A stretch of 7,420 bases of DNA from Lachnospiraceae bacterium UBA3643 (GTDB lineage Bacteria > Bacillota > Clostridia > Lachnospirales > Lachnospiraceae), in contig DFKO01000192.1 in the NCBI GenBank assembly GCA_002373855.1, positions 1 through 7,420 on the forward strand, given 5' to 3'. Of this stretch, positions 6,333 to 7,420 are shown piece by piece (within the stretch, counting starts at the first letter, position 1; each line of letters begins with the position of its first letter). Made by a program: the position numbers and the translations under genes. Under the pieces are notes generated by a model. It saw nothing but the letters and a program-made list of their open reading frames with translations. It was not told the origin of the DNA and made no database searches.

Positions 6333-7420
6333 CTACAGATTTCCTACAGCTATCTTCACAAACATATCGAGAAGAGGCTGGGGATGAAGTCCGAGTATAA
6401 ATATCACAATCACAAAGATCGTCAACGGGAGGATCATTATATAATTGGGATCCTCAACATCTTTTATGGTCTCATAATCAAAATCATCTCTCGGAAAAAA
6501 TGCCCTGATAATGATCGTACACATATATATAGCCGTCAGTATGGCTGAGCACAGAAGGGCTCCCACACCTATATATGCCAGGACATTATCACTGTATATT
6601 GCTGCAATTGCAAGATTATATTTTGATATAAATCCTGCAAGACCGGGCACACCCATGAGGGCAAATGCCGACACGGTAAATATCGCAAATGTCTTTGGCA
6701 TCTTTCGGCCAAAGCCGTCCAGTTCATATACGTAATTTCTGCCTGTCTTGTACATAATGGCACCGGCACAGAAAAATGAAGTAATCTTCATAAACGCATG
6801 GGCCACAAGATGAGCAAGGGCTCCCACCAGACCAAGGGGTGTCATTATGGTGACTCCAAACAGAATATAACTTAAGTTGCTCACTGTTGAGTAAGCAAGA
6901 CGTCTCTTTAAATGTCTCTCTTTTACCGCCATTGAGCAGCCGTAAACAATGGTAAAAATCGAAAAAGCCATAACGGTATACTGGGCCCAGCTGCCCCGTA
7001 AAAGGTCTGCTCCAAAACAATAATAAGTAAGACGCATTACCGCAAAAGCGCCTGATTTAACGACTGCAACAGCATGTAAAAGAGCCGTTACGGGAGTAGG
7101 TGCCACGCCTGCTTTGGGCAGCCATCCGCACACAGGCCATATAGCTGCTTTTACGCCAAATCCCATAAATGAAAATACATAAATAAGATATAGGACATTA
7201 ATATTTCTGGCAAAGGTTCCTCCTGCAAGTACACCGCCGTACGTAAAGTCGGCCGTCGTACCGTATAGTATGATAAATACCATACCGATAAAGGCAAATG
7301 CCGCTCCGCCCATTGAGTAATAGATATACTTTCTCGCAGCATCCACAGCCTCTTTTTTAAGAGTATGGATTACAAGGGGCGTCGTAACGATGGTCAGGAG
7401 TTCATAAAAGAAATACATTG
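6333..7420 (-). CDS. Proton/cation antiporter-like membrane subunit (NuoM/NuoN/MrpD superfamily), 5' end missing
   Basis: C-terminal 361+ residues of a second Proton_antipo_M protein. The frame continues past the window edge: the methionine at 7416-7418 sits inside the TM5 region (MYFFYELLTIVTTPL aligns with the FFEIMSFTSY stretch of the next gene), so roughly the first 110-130 residues (about four helices) are missing. Present, counted from that Met: the TM5 glutamate (E6), the TM7 lysine in GFGVKAAIWP (K90), WLPKAGVAPTPVTALLHAV (99-117), the TM8 lysine in VVKSGAF (K121), HAFMKITSFFCAGAIM (207-222), DGFGRKMP (234-241) and the TM12 lysine in GFISKYN (K266). It ends soon after TM14 with no long tail, unlike the next gene, which fits a NuoM/N/MrpD-like role beside a NuoL-like partner. 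Operon with the following gene; promoter outside the window. Confidence 0.95.
   Translation of the reverse strand, partial: MYFFYELLTIVTTPLVIHTLKKEAVDAARKYIYYSMGGAAFAFIGMVFIILYGTTADFTYGGVLAGGTFARNINVLYLIYVFSFMGFGVKAAIWPVCGWLPKAGVAPTPVTALLHAVAVVKSGAFAVMRLTYYCFGADLLRGSWAQYTVMAFSIFTIVYGCSMAVKERHLKRRLAYSTVSNLSYILFGVTIMTPLGLVGALAHLVAHAFMKITSFFCAGAIMYKTGRNYVYELDGFGRKMPKTFAIFTVSAFALMGVPGLAGFISKYNLAIAAIYSDNVLAYIGVGALLCSAILTAIYMCTIIIRAFFPRDDFDYETIKDVEDPNYIMILPLTIFVIVIFILGLHPQPLLDMFVKIAVGNL

Noticed and set aside
7416..7418. Methionine at 7416-7418 as the start of the NuoM/N-like gene
   Set aside because: It lies within the conserved TM5 motif, so it is internal; the true start is outside the window.

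Overview
The window reads as chromosomal DNA of an anaerobic Firmicute. The basis is a T-box-controlled pheS-pheT operon, PheS carrying the Cys-rich insert seen in Firmicutes, purine-rich ribosome binding sites and moderate-to-low GC. Protein style and the antiporter-type genes suggest Lachnospiraceae (Butyrivibrio/Roseburia-like). That last placement is inference. Every gene I support lies on the minus strand, so the window is best read from right to left.

Right part (4143-7420): two tandem genes for large polytopic membrane proteins of the complex I / Mrp antiporter superfamily (NuoL/M/N-like). The first is cut by the window edge. They are 15 bp apart, are surely co-transcribed, and probably form the ion-pumping arm of an energy-converting complex (membrane-bound hydrogenase, complex I-like or Mrp-type). 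The redox subunits are not in view.

Middle (about 2700-4140): an AT-rich accessory stretch between the two housekeeping blocks. It holds a lone DUF1902 (HicB-antitoxin-like) gene, a possible stub of a coupled second gene, and a two-gene unit. The unit is a 55-residue basic protein followed by a degenerate GNAT-fold protein that starts at a TTG codon. It has its own promoter signals, an inverted repeat over the promoter and a rho-independent terminator, and is laid out like a toxin-antitoxin module. It is the least ordinary part of the window.

Left part (1-2690): the phenylalanyl-tRNA synthetase operon. Candidate promoters lie at 2543-2690, followed by a T-box leader with a UUC (Phe) specifier and a leader terminator (2243-2540), then pheS (complete), then pheT (first 372 codons, running off the window). 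Uncharged tRNA-Phe binding the leader would permit read-through into pheST.

No rRNA, tRNA, CRISPR array or intact mobile element was seen.
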